Shown here: piece after piece, positions 31,767 to 40,126 of the stretch
Layout of the letters: each line of letters starts with the position of its first letter
Position numbering within the stretch: position 1 is the stretch's first letter
NCBI GenBank assembly: GCA_003674045.1
Contig: PENC01000034.1
Coordinates: forward strand, 1 to 64,000
Direction: 5' to 3'
DNA: 64,000 nucleotides
DNA from: Streptomyces griseocarneus
GTDB lineage: Bacteria > Actinomycetota > Actinomycetes > Streptomycetales > Streptomycetaceae
The notes under the pieces: generated by a model
Databases searched by the model: none
What the model was told of the DNA's origin: nothing
Seen by the model: only the letters and a program-made list of their open reading frames with translations
Program-made: the position numbers and the translations under genes

Positions 31767-34642
31767 CGGGCGCCTCCTTCCGGCGCCGCGCCGACATCGA
31801 CCCGGTCGTCCTCTCCGACGCTCGCGCAGTCGGTGCCCTCGTCGCCCTCCGCTCCCCCTTCGAAGAACAGCTTCACCACGTCGGCGCTCGACCGCCCGCG
31901 CTCGTAGGGGTTGAAGCGCGCCCGGAACCGCTCGTACGCCTCCGCCCACTCCTCCCGCACCGCGTCGAGGTCCGTGAGCGCGGCGGCCAGGGCGTCCACC
32001 GTGCCGGAGACGGGGCCGGGGGCGATCTCCGCCAGGTCGTAGTAGGTGCCGCGCGCCAGGGAGCGGTAGTCGGCGAAGTCGTCGGCGTAGAAGAGGACGG
32101 GGCGCCCCAGGTTCACATAGTCGAACATCAGGGAGGAGTAGTCCGTGAGCAGCGCGTCGGAGGCGAGCATCAGGTCGTTCACGTCGGTGATCTCCCTGCC
32201 GTCGCGGACCACGTGGCCCAGTTCGCGGGGCACGGTGTACCGCTCGTAGTAGTGCGGGCGGACGACGATCGTCCATTCCTCGTGGGTGCGCCGGACGAGG
32301 GCTGCCAGGTCGACGCGGACGGACTCGCCGCTGCCGCGCGCGCCGTCGCGGAAGGTGGGCGCGTAGAGCAGCACCTTGCGGCCGTCGGGAAGCTGGAGCC
32401 GTTCGCGGGTGGCCGCGGCGCGGGCGCGTTGCGCGGGTTCGTCCCCGCGCACCAGCGGGTCGTTGCGGGGCAGGCCGGTGCGGAGCAGTTCGCCGGAGTA
32501 GTCGTTGGCGCGGACGAAGGTGCGCTCGAAGTCCTCGCTCGGCGCGATGAGGGCGTCCCAGCGGGCCACCGTCTCGCGGTGCTGCCGTCGTCGTTCCGCG
32601 CCGGCCAGCCGGAGCTCCGGGGTGTCGAAGCCCATGTGCTTGAACGCCTGTCCGTGCCAGGTCTGGAGGTAGCGCGTGCCGGGCCGTTTGGCGTAGAGCG
32701 CGGGGAAGCCGTGCGAATCGACCCAGTAGCGGGCGCGGGCGAGCGCCTTGACGTACTCCCAGCTGCCGCGCCGGACCAGAGTGGTGCCCTCGGGGAAGGA
32801 GGCGGTGCTGCCGGAGTACGCCCAGACGGGCCGCAGCGGCAGTCCCCGGCGGAGGAGTTCCTCGTGGATATGACGGGGGCTGTCGGCGTAGCCGCGGCCT
32901 TCCAGGGCCTCGAGGACGACCAGATCGTCCTCGACGGGCAGCCGCAGCAGCTCGTGATAGGCGAGCGTCTTGCCGCGGGGGCCGGTGACACGGCGGGTGA
33001 GCGCGTGCAGGCGGCGGTGGACGGGCTGGAGGCGGGCGGCGGCCTCGGCGCGCCCGAGGACTCCCACGCGCTCCCAGGTGAGTTCGAGGCGGCCCGCGCC
33101 CTGCTGCTCGCAGCCGGTGCGCAGCCGGTGCCGTGGCAGGTCGGCGGGGGGCGGGGCGAGACCGGCGGGAGCGAGGAGGGGATCGGTGCGGGTGAGGCCC
33201 ATCCGGTCGAGGACGACCACGGGGTGGCGGCGGCCCCGGAAGCCCTTGGCACCGAGAGGGACGCGCCGGGTGTCGAGCTCGACGAGCGCGGTGCGGGGGG
33301 CGTCGGGGTCGGCGGGGGCCGGGTCGTAGACGAAGGGCACGGCGAGCGGCTCCGCGGTGGTGGCGACGCGGAGTTCGGCGGTGACGGTGCCGGGGGCGCG
33401 GAGGAGCCGGGCGGGGTCGTAGGTGTGGAGGCGGATGCGGAGCACGGGCCCGTCGGTGTCGACGCGTGCCGCCTCGTGCCGGAGGGGGCCGGTGGTGAAC
33501 GGCTGCTCGTCCAGGCGCCATTCCGTGATGTCGAGGCCGGTGGCCGCATCGGGGTCCGCGGGTGCTTCCGCACCCCAGTAGACGCGTCCGGCGTGCCGCA
33601 CGGCGTGGCGGGGGGCGAGGCGCGGGCGGTCGAGCGTGCGGGCGCACTCGGCGGCCTCCGCGAAGCGGCCCGCGTCCAGCAGGTACTGACAGATCCGTTG
33701 TTCGTCCGGCAGCCCGGCGAGCGCCTCGGGGGCGAGGGTGCGCAGGTAGGGCGCCATGGTGGCGGCGAACTCGGCGATCCAGCGGCGGTCGTGGAAGGGC
33801 AGGTCACCGAGGTGCAGGCGGACGTCGTGGCGGAGGAACTTGGCGTCCTTCGCGGGCTTGAGGTCGGCGTTGCCGGTCTCCTCCAGGAAGGCGTCGACGA
33901 GCCGGGCCACGCTGACGCGGTCGGCGACGCTCTCGATGCGGTGCCTGCGCGCGGTGATGGACGGGGTGGCGGGATCGGCCGCGAGCCGCCAGGTGTAGAC
34001 GGGCCAGGGGACGACGGCGAAGCGGCGGGCGAGGGTGAGGGCCTTGGCGGTGAACAGCGAGTCCTCGTAGTGCACGCCTTCGGGGAAGCGCAGGCCGTGC
34101 CGGGCAAGGAAGTCGACGCGGTAGAGCTTGTTGGTGGACAGGGCGTCGAGGAAGTACTCGGGGGCGGCGCGGATGCCGTCGACGGTCCTGGTGTCGGTGA
34201 ACAGCTCGGGATACCAGAGGCCGGTGGTGCCGGTGTCCTCGTGGAGCCGGGTGACCTCGCCGGTGACCAGGTCGGCGCCGGTGGACTCGGCGGTGAGCAG
34301 CAGCGACTTGCAGGCGTGGTAGGGCAGTTCGTCGTCGCTGTCGAGGAACATCAGGTGGGGTGCGCGGGCCACGTCGATGCCCGCGTTGCGCGGGGCGCCG
34401 CAGCCTCCGCTGTTGGCGGGCAGCCGCAGACAGCGCACCCGCGGGTCGGCCTCGGCCAGGCGCTGGGCCGCGGCGAAGGTGCCGTCGGTCGAGCAGTCGT
34501 CGACGACGATCACTTCGAGGCGGCGCAGCGACTGCCCGAGCACCGAGCGCACGGCGCGCGGCAGCCGCTGCGCGTCGTTGTAGGCGATCACCACGACACT
34601 GACGTCCGGGGCCCTGCGGTCGGGCCTGCGCACAGTGGTCAC
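31763..34642 (-). CDS. Bifunctional GT2 glycosyltransferase / TagF-like polyol-phosphate polymerase
   Basis: A 959-residue fusion. Residues about 10-300 are a GT-A glycosyltransferase (VVVIAYNDAQRLPRAVRSVL, DDCSTDGT, NSGGCGAPRNAG, FLDSDDEL, TNKLYRVDFL). About 300-540 is a beta-rich linker. About 545-930 is a CDP-glycerol glycerophosphotransferase (TagF/TarF) domain with LQTWHGQAFKHMGFD (near 660), LPRNDPLV, LLYAPTFRD, RPHYYERY and DVNDLMLASDALLTDYSS. Such proteins extend and decorate teichoic-acid-like wall polymers at the inner membrane face. It starts at GTG 34642 (GGGGTGA) only three bases after the upstream stop and overlaps the downstream GT4 gene. Which polyol or sugar phosphate is used is not determinable here. 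Confidence 0.88.
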   Translation of the reverse strand: MTTVRRPDRRAPDVSVVVIAYNDAQRLPRAVRSVLGQSLRRLEVIVVDDCSTDGTFAAAQRLAEADPRVRCLRLPANSGGCGAPRNAGIDVARAPHLMFLDSDDELPYHACKSLLLTAESTGADLVTGEVTRLHEDTGTTGLWYPELFTDTRTVDGIRAAPEYFLDALSTNKLYRVDFLARHGLRFPEGVHYEDSLFTAKALTLARRFAVVPWPVYTWRLAADPATPSITARRHRIESVADRVSVARLVDAFLEETGNADLKPAKDAKFLRHDVRLHLGDLPFHDRRWIAEFAATMAPYLRTLAPEALAGLPDEQRICQYLLDAGRFAEAAECARTLDRPRLAPRHAVRHAGRVYWGAEAPADPDAATGLDITEWRLDEQPFTTGPLRHEAARVDTDGPVLRIRLHTYDPARLLRAPGTVTAELRVATTAEPLAVPFVYDPAPADPDAPRTALVELDTRRVPLGAKGFRGRRHPVVVLDRMGLTRTDPLLAPAGLAPPPADLPRHRLRTGCEQQGAGRLELTWERVGVLGRAEAAARLQPVHRRLHALTRRVTGPRGKTLAYHELLRLPVEDDLVVLEALEGRGYADSPRHIHEELLRRGLPLRPVWAYSGSTASFPEGTTLVRRGSWEYVKALARARYWVDSHGFPALYAKRPGTRYLQTWHGQAFKHMGFDTPELRLAGAERRRQHRETVARWDALIAPSEDFERTFVRANDYSGELLRTGLPRNDPLVRGDEPAQRARAAATRERLQLPDGRKVLLYAPTFRDGARGSGESVRVDLAALVRRTHEEWTIVVRPHYYERYTVPRELGHVVRDGREITDVNDLMLASDALLTDYSSLMFDYVNLGRPVLFYADDFADYRSLARGTYYDLAEIAPGPVSGTVDALAAALTDLDAVREEWAEAYERFRARFNPYERGRSSADVVKLFFEGGAEGDEGTDCASVGEDDRVDVGAAPEGGAR

Positions 34643-34645
34643 ACG

Positions 34646-35896
34646 TCACCCCGTTCCCGAGCGGTCCGCTCGTTTCCGCGCTTCAAGGTCGCTACGGAAA
34701 GAGTAGACGTGGCCACTGACAGTGACGTCCTGGCCGGGTCGCGCACGGTCGCGCCAGGCTCGTACGGCGATCGCCGCCGCCACTCCGCTGATCATCACGA
34801 TGTCCCGGAAGGCGTGCCTCCGGGCGTTGTCCAGGTACGGCCACCGCACGGCGGCGAGCTCCGGCAGCAGCGGGAGCCAGAACCACACCGAGCGCACCGC
34901 CGTCCCGCGCACCACCGACGAGGCCACGAGCGAGGGCAGCACGACCAGCATGTAGTGCTGGAACGACGGGCGGGACACCAGGAAGGCCGCGAGCATCAGC
35001 AGCGAGGCGCACTCCACCAGCCGCACCGCCTCGTCGCCCCCGGCCCGCCACCGGACCCGGGCCAGCGCCAGGACGGTCAGCGCCGCGGCCGCGGCGAGCG
35101 CGAAGGCGAGCGGCTGCGGCACGCCGAGCCGGGGCAGCACCGTCGACCAGGAGGCGTCGAACGGGCGGGCGTACGCGTCCTGGCCGTGCAGGATGAACGG
35201 CAGTGTGCGGGTGAGGAAGCGCCCCGGCCGGGGCACGGCCGCGGCCGCCGCCAGCGACACCGCGGCCGGGACTCCGGCCGCCCATGCGAGCGCGCGCCAG
35301 CGTCGGGCCAGGACGAACAGCAGCAGGACGGGCACGAGCATCGGCTTCAGTGCGACGGCCGCGCCGGTGACCACGGCGGCGGCGCACCACCGGCCGCGCC
35401 GCGCGAGCAGCAGGGTGACGGGGAACGCGATCGCGGACAGCACCGTCCAGTTGCCCAGGTAGACCAGGCCGTGGAAGGGCTCGAACAGGCCGAGACCGGC
35501 GACCATGACCGCCGCGAGCCTGCTGTCCGCCCGCACCCCGAAGACACGCAGGGCCGCGACCACGCCCACCAGGCCGAGCACCGCCGTGGCGATCGGTACC
35601 GCCCAGAACAGCACCCGGTCGCTCAGGAGCGTCTGCGGCACGGCCGCGAAGGCCGCGCCCGGCAGGTAGAGGAAGCGTTTGTCGGCGTACGGCGAGCCGC
35701 CGTCCAGCAGGGTCCGGGCGGCGCGCACCACGACGGCGTTGTCGATACCCGTACGCGCTCCGGCCAGCACCCGCGCCACGTCCAGGGCGAACACCAGCAG
35801 CGCGGCGCCGAGCAGCGGCAGCGGCGCGCGTCCGCGCAGCCACCGCCCGAGGACGTCGGGCTCGTCCGCCCGACGGTCGTGAACGCCTGCGGTCAC
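34646..35896 (-). CDS. Polytopic mannosyltransferase-like membrane protein (GT87/DUF2029 type)
   Basis: The 416-residue protein has about ten membrane helices and the GT87 pattern: VVVRAARTLLDGGSPYADKRFLYLPGAAF with an early aspartate (GIDNAV), and LGNWTVLSAIAFPVTLLLARRG. The latter is typical of actinobacterial polyprenyl-phosphate-dependent mannosyl/arabinosyl transferases. GTG 35896 overlaps the upstream stop by GTGA. The middle position in the tightly packed operon links it to the TagF and GT4 genes. Donor and acceptor are unknown. Confidence 0.78.
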   Translation of the reverse strand: MTAGVHDRRADEPDVLGRWLRGRAPLPLLGAALLVFALDVARVLAGARTGIDNAVVVRAARTLLDGGSPYADKRFLYLPGAAFAAVPQTLLSDRVLFWAVPIATAVLGLVGVVAALRVFGVRADSRLAAVMVAGLGLFEPFHGLVYLGNWTVLSAIAFPVTLLLARRGRWCAAAVVTGAAVALKPMLVPVLLLFVLARRWRALAWAAGVPAAVSLAAAAAVPRPGRFLTRTLPFILHGQDAYARPFDASWSTVLPRLGVPQPLAFALAAAAALTVLALARVRWRAGGDEAVRLVECASLLMLAAFLVSRPSFQHYMLVVLPSLVASSVVRGTAVRSVWFWLPLLPELAAVRWPYLDNARRHAFRDIVMISGVAAAIAVRAWRDRARPGQDVTVSGHVYSFRSDLEARKRADRSGTG

Positions 35897-37491
35897 CGGA
35901 CGGCCACTTCCGACAGGACGAAGCCGCCGGGGCCTGTGGCGGTCCGCCGGAGCGCCGGGTCGTCCGGCGGCAGTCCGGGACCGCCGGTGCGTTGCAGCAC
36001 CCACCGCACGCCGTACTTCCTGAGGATGCCGAGTCGTTCGGCCCGGGAGGCGGCCGGGGCGAAGTACCGGCGGGTGGCGTTCCGGCGCTCGCGCGCGTCG
36101 CGCAGGAAGACGTCGGGATAGGCGGGCGCGACGGTGTACGGGCCGTAGGCCGGGAGCATCCGGAGGGCGTAGTAGTTGTCGGTCATCACGGTGTCCCCCT
36201 TCGACATCGCGCGTGCCGCCCAGCGGAGCGGGGGCCAGGGCGCGACCGTGTGCACGGTGCGCAGGGACGGCGGGAGCGCGGCGGGCCGCAGGACGTACGA
36301 CAGGGCACCGGCCTGCGTCCAGGCTCCGGCCAGCAGGGCGGCCGTGGTCAGCGGGAGGAGGACGGCGCGCAGCCGCCGGTCGGGAGCCGCCGCGGACGGC
36401 ACGCCGGTGCCCTCGAACAGCGCCTCCGCTCCGAGCGCCGCCTCGATCGCGAGCGCGAGCTGGGCGGGCAGCAGGACGGCGGGCAGCACCCGCCCCCACG
36501 CCTGGTGTCCGGTCAGCCCGCCCGCCGCGAACGCCAGCAGGCCCAGCGCGAAGAACAGTGCCAGCGGATCGCGGCGGTCGCGCCGCAGGCGTGCGGCCAG
36601 GGCCACCACGCCCAGGCCCGCGAGGCAGAACTTGGCCGCCAGGTGGTCGTACAGCGGCCGGTGGATGTCGTCCAGGCCGCCCGTGCGGAGCAGCGCGAAG
36701 AACGAGTAGTACGGCCAGCAGGCGAGCAGCGCCGCGCACAGGGCGGCCGCCGCGCCCGTACCCGCCCAGACGGCCCTGCCGGGCCACGGCCGGGCGCCCA
36801 GCAGCACGGCCGCGGCACCGAGCGCGGCCACCGCACCGGTGAACTGATGGATCAGCAGGACGCAGGCGAGCAGCGCGCCCAGCGCGAGGAAGGCGGGCAG
36901 CGGCCGGTTTCCGTCCGGCATCTTGCGCAGCAGTGCCCAGAGGTGGAAGGCGAGCCCGAGGGCGAGGGTGCTCGGGTAGGTGAAGGTCAGGCACAGCGAG
37001 ACCAGGCCGGGGAACCCGCTCCACGCGAAGAGCCGTACGCCGTTGAGCAGCAGGACGCACAGCAGCGCGAGCGGTACCGCCGCCCACGCGCGCGTGAACG
37101 TCCGGACGAACGTGTGGACGCCGGTGCCGAGGAGGACGAGCCCGGCGATCCCGGCGAGCCGCAGCACGCCGAAGGTGCCCAGTCCGGTCGCGGAGGCGAA
37201 CAGGGCCAGCAGCACCGTCCACGGCGAGTAGTACGGGCTGGAGGCGTCCGCGCGTACCAGCGGGTGCCCGGGGTGCAGTGGGTCCGCGCGCAGGCGTTCC
37301 AGTACGGCGGCGTGCATCCCGAGGTCGCCGGCCCACGGCAGCCGCACGACCATCAGGAGCAGCAGGACTGCCAGCAGCAGGAGGACGGCGGCGACGGCCG
37401 CACGGTACGGCGCGGCCGGGCGCCACCGCGGGGCGCCGCCCGCCGTGGTGTGCGGGGCCGTGCGCTCAGCGGGCGCGGTCGCCGGTGGCAC
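35893..37491 (-). CDS. Polytopic membrane protein, probable GT-C glycosyltransferase
   Basis: The 532-residue protein has a cytoplasmic N-terminus and about 11 helices (first at 29-48). The first outside loop is WAGDLGMHAAVLERLRADP, ending in SSPYYSPWTVLLALF. A C-terminal soluble domain of about 110 residues includes SKGDTVMTDNYYALRMLPAYGP. The early acidic loop and overall layout suggest a GT-C enzyme, but I cannot assign a family firmly. GTG 37491, with GAAGG upstream, overlaps the end of the upstream polyprenol-phosphate mannose synthase gene by 26 bases. Its stop overlaps the downstream gene, consistent with one transcript. Confidence 0.7.
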   Translation of the reverse strand: MPPATAPAERTAPHTTAGGAPRWRPAAPYRAAVAAVLLLLAVLLLLMVVRLPWAGDLGMHAAVLERLRADPLHPGHPLVRADASSPYYSPWTVLLALFASATGLGTFGVLRLAGIAGLVLLGTGVHTFVRTFTRAWAAVPLALLCVLLLNGVRLFAWSGFPGLVSLCLTFTYPSTLALGLAFHLWALLRKMPDGNRPLPAFLALGALLACVLLIHQFTGAVAALGAAAVLLGARPWPGRAVWAGTGAAAALCAALLACWPYYSFFALLRTGGLDDIHRPLYDHLAAKFCLAGLGVVALAARLRRDRRDPLALFFALGLLAFAAGGLTGHQAWGRVLPAVLLPAQLALAIEAALGAEALFEGTGVPSAAAPDRRLRAVLLPLTTAALLAGAWTQAGALSYVLRPAALPPSLRTVHTVAPWPPLRWAARAMSKGDTVMTDNYYALRMLPAYGPYTVAPAYPDVFLRDARERRNATRRYFAPAASRAERLGILRKYGVRWVLQRTGGPGLPPDDPALRRTATGPGGFVLSEVAVR

Positions 37492-38281
37492 GGGCGGCCT
37501 TCGCGCGCAGCCGCCATGGCATGGCCACGGATTCGAGCTGGACGGCCAGGTTCATCTTGGACTCGCCGACGGTGCGGTCCTCGAAGTGGATCGGTACCTC
37601 CATGACGGCGCACCCGGCGTGCAGCGCGCGGTACTTCATCTCGACCTGGAAGCTGTAGCCCGCGCTGTCGACGGTGCCGAGGTCGAGGGCGCGCAGGGCC
37701 GCCGCGCTCCACAGGTTGAAGCCGCCGGTGATGTCGCGGACGCGCGTGCCCAGGATGGTGCTGGCGTAGGCGTTGGCCCAGCGGGAGAGCAGCTTGCGGT
37801 GCACGCCCCAGGCGTCGGAGAGGGTGCCGCCGGGCACGTAGCGGCTGCCGACGACGAGGTCCGCGCCGGTGGCGAGGGCCACACCGAGCAACTCGGGGAT
37901 CTTCGCGGCCGGATGGCTGCCGTCGGCGTCCATCTGCACGACGTACACGGCCCCTTCGTCGACGGCGCGGGCCATTCCCGCGGCGTAGGCGCGCCCGAGC
38001 CCGTCCTTGGCGGTGCGGTGCAGGACGGACATCCGGGTGCGGCCGGCCTCGGAGTTGTGGCGCTCGGCGAGGTCCTCGGCGATCTTTCCGGTGCCGTCGG
38101 GGCTGTTGTCGTCCACGACGAGCAGGCGCAGTCCCTCCAGCGGGAGCGCCATGAGCGCGTCGGCCATGGCGGGGAGGTTGTCGGCCTCGTTGTAGGTGGG
38201 CATCACCACGGTCGTCGCGGTGCGTCCCCACTCCGCGGGGAGCGGGGCGGCCACGGCGGCGGAAGTGCGGATAGCGCTCAT
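37466..38281 (-). CDS. Polyprenol monophosphomannose synthase (GT2, Dpm1/Ppm1-like)
   Basis: The 271-residue enzyme is a soluble Dpm1-type GT2: VVMPTYNEADNLPAMADAL, LLVVDDNSPDGTGKIA, YVVQMDADGSHP (metal-binding DAD, near 117), VGSRYVPGG, DITGGFNLWSA. It lacks the C-terminal membrane helices of the long family members. It moves mannose from GDP-mannose to polyprenyl phosphate, making the donor for the GT-C enzymes around it. ATG 38281 has AAGGACAGG upstream. The preceding gene is a nucleotidyltransferase that could make the GDP-sugar, so donor activation, carrier loading and transfer are encoded in line. Confidence 0.9.
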   Translation of the reverse strand: MSAIRTSAAVAAPLPAEWGRTATTVVMPTYNEADNLPAMADALMALPLEGLRLLVVDDNSPDGTGKIAEDLAERHNSEAGRTRMSVLHRTAKDGLGRAYAAGMARAVDEGAVYVVQMDADGSHPAAKIPELLGVALATGADLVVGSRYVPGGTLSDAWGVHRKLLSRWANAYASTILGTRVRDITGGFNLWSAAALRALDLGTVDSAGYSFQVEMKYRALHAGCAVMEVPIHFEDRTVGESKMNLAVQLESVAMPWRLRAKAARATGDRAR

Positions 38282-38361
38282 GTGCCTGTCCTTGTCTGTA
38301 GGACCGAAGGGGCCGGGGGTGCGGCCGGACGGCGGAGAGTGCCGGACGGCGGAGAGTCCGG

Positions 38362-39441
38362 TCAGACGGCGGAGAAGCGGATGGCGGCGTCCGGGATGGT
38401 CATGCCGCACCACACACGGGCCCCGTCGCACAGTTCGTTGTCCGCGCCGACCTCGGCGCGGTCGCCGATCACCACGCCGTCGAGCCGGGTGCGCGGGCCC
38501 ACCCGCGCGCCCTGTCCGATCATGCTGGCACGCACCCGGGCGCCCGCCTCGACCCGGGCCCCGTCGAGGAGCACGGAGCCCTCGACCTCGGCGCCCGCCC
38601 CGACGTACGCGCCCACGCCGACGACGGTGCCGCCGTGCACCCCGGCCCCTGCCTCGACGTGGGCGCCGGGCAGCAGCAGGAACTCCCCGGGATCGCCGGG
38701 GACGGCCGGGGAGCGGACGACGCCCCGGACGAGGTCGGCGGAGGCCTGGACGAAGGAGGCCGGGCGCCCGAGGTCCAGCCAGTACGAGGCGTCGACGACG
38801 CCGTGCAGCAGCGCGCCCGCGGCCAGCAGCCCGGGGAAGGTCTCGCGTTCGACGGAGACCGGCCGGCCGACGGGGATGGCGTCGACGACGTCGCGCCGGA
38901 AGACGTAGCAGCCCGCGTTGATCTGGTCGGTGACGATCTCCTCGGGGCGGCCCGGCTTCTCGGTGAAGGCGAGGACCCGGCCGTCGGGCGCCGTCGGCAC
39001 GAGGCCGAAGGCGCGGGGGTCGGCGACGCGGGTCAGGTGGAGGGTGATGTCGGCCTGTGCCCGTTCGTGGCGGTGCAGCAGGCCGCGGATGTCGAGGCCG
39101 GTGAGGATGTCGCCGTTGAAGACGAGGACGGGGTCACGGGGGCCGCCGGTCAGGGCGCTCGCGGCGCTGCGGATCGCGCCGCCGGTGCCGAGCGGGTGTT
39201 CCTCGGTGACGTAGGTGAGCCGCAGGCCGTGGGCGGAGCCGTCGCCGAAGTAGGGCTCGAAGACCTCGGCGAGGTAGGAGGTGGCGAGGACGACGTGGCG
39301 CACTCCGGCGGCTCTGGCGAGGGCGAGCTGGTGGGCGATGAAGGGCACACCCGCGGCGGGGACCATCGGCTTCGGCGTGTTGAGGGTGAGCGGCTGGAGC
39401 CGCGTCCCCTTGCCGCCGACGAGCAGTACCGCCTCTGTCAT
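38362..39441 (-). CDS. Mannose-1-phosphate guanylyltransferase-like nucleotidyltransferase
   Basis: The 359-residue protein has an N-terminal nucleotidyltransferase domain, with LLVGGKGTRLQPLTLNTPKP (about 6-25), LGTGGAIRSA, VFNGDIL and the FTEKPGRPEE lysine motif. A left-handed beta-helix of hexapeptide repeats follows (about 255-345, GAHVEAGAGVHGGTVVGVGA-like). This is the GMPP/ManC-like layout, giving GDP-mannose (or another NDP-hexose). The first gene of the leftward envelope operon, it starts at ATG 39441 with GAGGACAG. The promoter must lie in the 115 bp region shared with the divergent gtrA-like gene, which contains an AT-rich patch near 39475-39525. Confidence 0.88.
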   Translation of the reverse strand: MTEAVLLVGGKGTRLQPLTLNTPKPMVPAAGVPFIAHQLALARAAGVRHVVLATSYLAEVFEPYFGDGSAHGLRLTYVTEEHPLGTGGAIRSAASALTGGPRDPVLVFNGDILTGLDIRGLLHRHERAQADITLHLTRVADPRAFGLVPTAPDGRVLAFTEKPGRPEEIVTDQINAGCYVFRRDVVDAIPVGRPVSVERETFPGLLAAGALLHGVVDASYWLDLGRPASFVQASADLVRGVVRSPAVPGDPGEFLLLPGAHVEAGAGVHGGTVVGVGAYVGAGAEVEGSVLLDGARVEAGARVRASMIGQGARVGPRTRLDGVVIGDRAEVGADNELCDGARVWCGMTIPDAAIRFSAV

Positions 39442-39556
39442 GCCACTGTCCTCGCCGTCGTCGTCGCACTGCGTCATTTTTTGCGGCAATTTACACTACA
39501 ATCAGTTCTCTGCGGCAAATGTCTGGATTGCGTGGCGAGCGTATCGGGAGAGACCC

Positions 39557-40126
39557 TTGCGTCCCCTTTTCCCTGGCTTCCCTGGCTTCTCCCGTTCCTC
39601 CGGCCGGGCACCACTCGCGGCCCTCGCCCGGGAGTTCGCGAAGTTCGGCACGGTCGGCGGCCTGGGGATCGTCGTCAACCTGGCGGTCTTCAACCTCTGC
39701 CGCGCCGTCACGCCCCTGCCCGTCGTCCGGTGCAGCGTGATCGCCACCGTGGTCGCCATCGGCTTCAACTACGCGGGGCTGCGCCACTTCGCCTACCGCG
39801 ACCGCGACAGGAGCCACCGAGCCCGGGAGGTGGCCCTCTTCGCCGCCTTCAGCGCCGCCGGTCTGGTCATCGAGAACGGCATCCTCTACGCGGCCACCTA
39901 CTGGTGCGGACGGGACACGCCGTTCGAGAACAACCTGTTCAAGTTCCTCGGCATCGGCGCGGCCACGCTCTTCCGCTTCTGGTCCTACCGCGCCTGGGTG
40001 TTCCGCGCCCTGCCGGGCCATGGGCGGCACACCGGCGACAGCGGCCCCTCGTCTCACGGCGACCCCGCGAACAACACGAGCAACCCCGCCGCGTACCACC
40101 CCGAGACCACCGCACCTCCGCCGTAG
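39557..40126 (+). CDS. GtrA family membrane protein
   Basis: The 189-residue protein has four membrane helices with the GtrA family pattern: FAKFGTVGGLGIVVNLAVF, AIGFNYAGLRHFAYR, a central pair, then NNLFKFLGIGAATLFRFWSYR and AWVF. GtrA proteins are linked to flipping or handling polyprenyl-phosphate sugars and cell-wall arabinogalactan/teichoic acid synthesis. I chose TTG 39557 because GGGAGAG lies at ideal spacing; GTG codons upstream would add a basic leader. Its last 24 codons run convergently over the end of the PIG-V-like gene. That tail is hydrophilic and probably dispensable. Confidence 0.85.
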   Translation: MRPLFPGFPGFSRSSGRAPLAALAREFAKFGTVGGLGIVVNLAVFNLCRAVTPLPVVRCSVIATVVAIGFNYAGLRHFAYRDRDRSHRAREVALFAAFSAAGLVIENGILYAATYWCGRDTPFENNLFKFLGIGAATLFRFWSYRAWVFRALPGHGRHTGDSGPSSHGDPANNTSNPAAYHPETTAPPP

